DNA of 19,002 bases, from assembly GCA_045106055.1 (NCBI GenBank), contig JBGCED010000103.1, positions 1 to 19,002 on the forward strand, written 5' to 3'. The stretch comes from JBGCED01 sp045106055. Its GTDB lineage: Bacteria > Pseudomonadota > Alphaproteobacteria > CBDDJK01. The translations under genes were made by a program, and so were the position numbers. Every line of letters starts with the position of its first letter. Position 1 is the stretch's first letter. Shown here piece by piece: positions 15,909 to 19,002 of the stretch. The notes beneath the pieces are model-generated. The model saw only the letters and a list, made by a program, of their open reading frames with translations. It did no database searches and was not told where the DNA came from.

Positions 15909-17864
15909 TTAAATAATAAACCAAGCAATTAACGCAACCACGCCAATTAACATGACCAACGCATAATGATATAAATAACCCGTTTGCAAAGCGCTAACCT
16001 TTGCCCCAATGCGCTTTACAAGCCACGCGACCCCATCAGGGCCCAGCCCATCAATGATCGTGCCATCGCCTTTGCGCCAGAATAATTGACCAATTTTAAA
16101 AGCGGGGCGCACAAATAAGAAATTATATAATTCATCAAAATACCATTTATTAAGGCTAAATTGATAGAACGGACCCCAAAATTTTGCGCGTTTTTCTGCT
16201 TTTGCTAGCCCGCCGCGATAAAGCTGATATGCCATTGCAATCCCAACCAGCCCGACAATCAAAGGTAGCAATTTCACCCATAAGGGAACATGATGCGCAT
16301 TTTCCATTGCAGGGTGCGTATCCAAGATTAAAAGGGAATCGCCCCAGAACGCAGCCATGCCATCCCCAACAAACCAATCTTTAAAGAAAAAGCCAGCGAA
16401 AATCGCGCCAAAGGCAAGCAGAATTAATGGCAGGATCATCACCTTTGGCGATTCATGGACATGCCCCATCACCCGCTCATCCGCGCGCGGTGTGCCGTCA
16501 AAAGTTAAAATCAATAACCGCCAGCTGTAAAAGGCGGTCATAAGCGCAGCCATAATCCCCATCCAAAATGCAAAACCGCCCACCGCGCTATGCGCGCCAT
16601 AAGCTGCCTCCAGCACCATATCTTTGGAATAATAGCCCGCAAAACCAAACACACCAGGAATTCCAACCCCAGCAAGTGCCAGCGATCCAATCCACATCAA
16701 GGCGCGTGTGGTCTTAATATGACGGCCAATGCCGCCCATCTTGCGCATATCCTGCTCGTCCGACATTGCATGAATAACAGAACCCGCCCCCAAAAATAAC
16801 AAGGCTTTAAAAAATGCATGGGTGGTTAAATGAAACATTGCCGCAGGATAGGCAGAAACCCCCGCTGCAAAAAACATATAGCCAAGCTGCGAACAAGTAG
16901 AATAGGCAATTACCCGCTTAATATCAGTTTGGGTTAGCCCGATGGTTGCAGCAAAAAATGCGGTACAAGCCCCAACCACGGTCACCACCGCCAAAGCCGT
17001 ATCGGAATATTCAAACCAAGGCGACAGGCGGCACACCATAAATACGCCCGCTGTTACCATGGTCGCGGCATGAATAAGCGCGGATACAGGCGTTGGTCCT
17101 TCCATCGCATCAGGCAACCATGTATGCAGCCCAAGCTGCGCCGATTTACCCATCGCGCCCAGAAATAATAATAAGGCAGTGCAGGTAATCGCATCCACTT
17201 CCATTCCAAGGAAGTTAATTTGCGTTCCAACCAAGCCAGGCACGGCAGCGAACACCCCATCAAAATCAACCGATCCCGTCAAGATAAATAGCGCAAAAAT
17301 CCCCAGCGCAAAGCCAACATCCCCGACGCGATTGACCAGAAATGCCTTGATTGCTGCCGCATTGGCAGTTGGCTTATGATACCAAAAGCCGATCAAAAGA
17401 TAAGATGCAAGCCCGACCCCTTCCCAGCCAAAGAACATCTGCACCAAATTATCCGCAGATACCAGCATCAGCATCATAAAGCTAAATAGGCTAAGATATG
17501 CCATGAAGCGGGGTTTATGGTGATCATGGCTCATATAGCCAATGGAGTAAATATGGACAACCGCCGATACGGTCGTTACCACGATGAACATCACCGCGCT
17601 TAACATATCCACCCTTAACGCCCAGTTAAAGTCAAACCCATCCACCTTAACCCATTGCAGCAGCTGCACTGTTCCTGCATAATCCACATTGCCCATCGCC
17701 AAATTAAGGAATAATATCCATGATAATAAGGCAGCAACAGACATAAAAATGCTGGTCACAAGCTGCGCAAAGCGATCTTGACCTTGATAGCCCACAAACG
17801 GGGTCAAGAACCCTGCAAGCAGCGCCCCCAATAATGGCAAAAATACAATTAAAATCGGCATCAT
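15909..17864 (-). CDS. nuoL: NADH-quinone oxidoreductase subunit L
   Basis: NuoL is the distal antiporter-like subunit of complex I, with the long lateral helix at its C-terminal end. The product has 651 residues. Key residues are Glu148 in FFGWEGVGLASYLLIGFWY, Asp182 in NRVGDVGFALG, and Lys240 in GAMGKSAQLGLHTWLPDAMEGPTP, followed by SALIHAATMVTAGVFM. The C-terminal region with KWYFDELYNFLFVRP is typical. Two adjacent ATGs (17864, 17861) could start it. No Shine-Dalgarno sequence is visible before them, and the start is 6 nt after the stop of the inserted small gene, so translation is probably coupled to that gene. Normally nuoK would lie directly upstream. Confidence 0.97.
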   Translation of the reverse strand: MMPILIVFLPLLGALLAGFLTPFVGYQGQDRFAQLVTSIFMSVAALLSWILFLNLAMGNVDYAGTVQLLQWVKVDGFDFNWALRVDMLSAVMFIVVTTVSAVVHIYSIGYMSHDHHKPRFMAYLSLFSFMMLMLVSADNLVQMFFGWEGVGLASYLLIGFWYHKPTANAAAIKAFLVNRVGDVGFALGIFALFILTGSVDFDGVFAAVPGLVGTQINFLGMEVDAITCTALLLFLGAMGKSAQLGLHTWLPDAMEGPTPVSALIHAATMVTAGVFMVCRLSPWFEYSDTALAVVTVVGACTAFFAATIGLTQTDIKRVIAYSTCSQLGYMFFAAGVSAYPAAMFHLTTHAFFKALLFLGAGSVIHAMSDEQDMRKMGGIGRHIKTTRALMWIGSLALAGVGIPGVFGFAGYYSKDMVLEAAYGAHSAVGGFAFWMGIMAALMTAFYSWRLLILTFDGTPRADERVMGHVHESPKVMILPLILLAFGAIFAGFFFKDWFVGDGMAAFWGDSLLILDTHPAMENAHHVPLWVKLLPLIVGLVGIAMAYQLYRGGLAKAEKRAKFWGPFYQFSLNKWYFDELYNFLFVRPAFKIGQLFWRKGDGTIIDGLGPDGVAWLVKRIGAKVSALQTGYLYHYALVMLIGVVALIAWFII

Positions 17865-17870
17865 AACGGG

Positions 17871-18053
17871 TTAATCAACTTTCTCTTTTTTATCATTCAT
17901 GCGCTGTCGGTGTGCTTTTATAAGCTGTTTAACGCTTTCCATTTCTTCTTTGCTTACTTCTTTCGTGCCATGAAGCAGATTACCAGCTGGCATGCTGGAA
18001 GAAAGCGCATATTTGATTTTCTCCCAAATTCCAACATTTTCTTGATTACCCAA
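17871..18053 (-). CDS. small charged protein of the nuoK-nuoL insertion
   Basis: No family is recognised. The 60-residue product (GNQENVGIWEKIKYALSSS..., ending in KKEKVD) has no membrane helix and no cysteine. Its second half, EVSKEEMESVKQLIKAHRQ, should form an amphipathic, lysine- and glutamate-rich helix. I chose a TTG start at 18053, because AAAGGA lies 7 nt upstream and the start overlaps the stop of the preceding gene by 8 nt; an ATG at 18107 would give 78 residues but has no ribosome site and a 62-nt overlap. It lies 6 nt before nuoL and is AT-richer than the nuo genes. It probably works with the membrane protein encoded just upstream. The exact start is uncertain. Confidence 0.6.
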   Translation of the reverse strand: MGNQENVGIWEKIKYALSSSMPAGNLLHGTKEVSKEEMESVKQLIKAHRQRMNDKKEKVD

Positions 18054-18735
18054 TATTGTTTCCTTTTCTATTGAGTTCACAAAACTCTGTTGCAATCTTA
18101 GAATCATTGAAAAAGTGGATGCTTTTAACCTCGTCCCTGCTTATCCAAATTTTATGAACCTCGCTGCTTTCCATATCACTTGAACCATACAACATCAAAA
18201 CTTCTACAAGCAGTAAATCATAAGATTTATTGTAGGCATTCACAAAGTTTTTCGATGAATATTTCGCAAGCGCAATCCGGCTATCCTTAAAAATACATAC
18301 GATCCAATCGGATTTCATTTCGGATGAAAACGCTTTTTCAAAAGCAGTGCTAATATTTTGATCAACCGTAAAACCAAGCCATCTTAACAAGGATTGAAAC
18401 TTCTCGGATTTTAACAAGATTACTATCCTGGCACCACATAAAGCAGGAAATATAATAAAATAAAACAAAGCAAGCAAAATTTCTCCGAAATTCCAACGGA
18501 ATGGATCATTACCAAAATCGAGTCCCAGAAGACCGTCAATAGGTGAGAGTAAAAATAATGCCAACAGCTGATAAAGTACCCCCAAAAATAAAGATTCCAA
18601 GATAATCTTTAAACCCGGCACCTGCTGGCGATCAACGCCAGAACTTGGCGTGCTTGACATCATAACGCGCCAAATCACATAACCCGGAATGAACGACACA
18701 AGAAGCATCCCCAACATACCTATCATCATCTCCAT
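18046..18735 (-). CDS. three-helix membrane protein, DUF6338-like, inserted in the nuo operon
   Basis: This 229-residue protein is not a complex I subunit. Three membrane helices are predicted at about residues 5-26, 42-65 and 83-108, followed by a soluble domain (about 110-229) that should face the cytoplasm. The helices with FIPGYVIWRV at the start and the late pattern SDWIVCIFKDSRIALAKYSS, then WISRDEVKSIHFF, resemble the DUF6338 family as I remember it; this is recall, not a search. Function is unknown. It starts 5 nt after nuoK, using AAAGGA inside the last nuoK codons as its ribosome site. Hand counts of sampled 60-nt lines gave about 30-43% GC against 45-60% in sampled nuoL lines, and AGA and ATA codons occur, which suggests horizontal transfer. 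Confidence 0.75.
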   Translation of the reverse strand: MEMMIGMLGMLLVSFIPGYVIWRVMMSSTPSSGVDRQQVPGLKIILESLFLGVLYQLLALFLLSPIDGLLGLDFGNDPFRWNFGEILLALFYFIIFPALCGARIVILLKSEKFQSLLRWLGFTVDQNISTAFEKAFSSEMKSDWIVCIFKDSRIALAKYSSKNFVNAYNKSYDLLLVEVLMLYGSSDMESSEVHKIWISRDEVKSIHFFNDSKIATEFCELNRKGNNIG

Positions 18736-18740
18736 AGACC

Positions 18741-19002
18741 CTATCCTTTCAAATGGCTTGCAGCGTCAACTTCAATGTTTGAACGCATGCGGTAAAATAC
18801 AACTAAAATGGCAAGCCCGATCGCAGCTTCAGCAGCAGCAACGGTTAAGATAAACAGCGTAAAAACCTGACCCGTTAAATCTTGCAGCACAACGGAAAAG
18901 GCAACCAGATTGATATTGACCGATAATAGCATCAATTCAATCGCCATTAAAATAATGATGATGTTACGGCGGTTAAGAAAAATCCCAACCAGCCCGATTG
19001 AA
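18741..19002 (-). CDS. nuoK: NADH-quinone oxidoreductase subunit K (5' end outside window)
   Basis: The last 86 residues of NuoK, a small three-helix membrane-arm subunit of complex I, are visible; about 15 more at the N-terminus lie beyond the right edge. The conserved helix segments are present: IFLNRRNIIIILMAIELMLL, with the buried Glu in AIELML, then LTVAAAEAAIGLAILVVFYR with the second essential Glu. The internal ATG at 18947 is the Met of LMAIEL and not the start. The gene ends in AAAGGATAG, which serves as the ribosome site for the inserted gene 5 nt downstream. Confidence 0.95.
   Translation of the reverse strand, partial: SIGLVGIFLNRRNIIIILMAIELMLLSVNINLVAFSVVLQDLTGQVFTLFILTVAAAEAAIGLAILVVFYRMRSNIEVDAASHLKG

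Noticed and set aside
17871..18735. Insertion sequence or transposon as the source of the nuoK-nuoL insert
   Set aside because: No transposase, terminal inverted repeats or target-site duplication could be seen at the two edges.
18741..18947. A 68-residue protein starting at 18947
   Set aside because: The Met is internal to NuoK (LMAIEL); the frame continues upstream with conserved NuoK sequence to the window edge.

Overview
The window looks like chromosome from a moderate-GC alphaproteobacterium. Three things point there: the end of a complex I operon running nuoK-L-M-N straight into birA and coaX, a TIGR02300/FYDLN-type zinc-ribbon protein, and a XerD-type recombinase preceded by a small and a large envelope protein. 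Aerobic-type cobalamin genes (cobW, cobN, cobO) fit this. The lineage below class level cannot be read from the sequence. All genes are tightly packed and no stretch without a gene exceeds about 210 bases.

Layout. 1-1376 (minus): a 2-oxoglutarate/Fe oxygenase of the gamma-butyrobetaine hydroxylase/TmpA type, followed by the start of an HD-domain oxygenase of the PhnZ/TmpB type; together they form a probable organophosphonate or quaternary-amine catabolic pair. 1570-1644: tRNA-Gly(GCC). 1846-5009 (plus): yqeY, a 48-residue membrane peptide, a secreted repeat-containing protein of unknown function, and xerD, which overlaps that protein by 4 nt. 5054-5380 (minus): the TIGR02300 protein. 5590-11099 (plus): a cobW-cobN-cobO operon for cobalt insertion and corrinoid adenosylation. 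11108-19002 (minus): coaX, birA, nuoN, nuoM, nuoL, a two-gene insertion, and the 3' part of nuoK.

The most unusual feature is in the complex I operon. Between nuoK and nuoL, normally adjacent, lie a three-helix membrane protein resembling the DUF6338 family and a small charged protein. Both are AT-richer than the neighbouring nuo genes and are translationally coupled to nuoK and to each other, and nuoL has no visible Shine-Dalgarno sequence of its own. This looks like a horizontally acquired two-gene cassette carried inside an essential respiratory operon without breaking it.

How the genes work together: nuoK/L/M/N encode membrane-arm subunits of the proton-pumping NADH:quinone oxidoreductase; birA and coaX are cofactor genes (biotin attachment and CoA synthesis) carried at the end of the same transcription direction; cobW/N/O form the late aerobic B12 pathway. 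coaX and cobO converge with only 8 nt between them.
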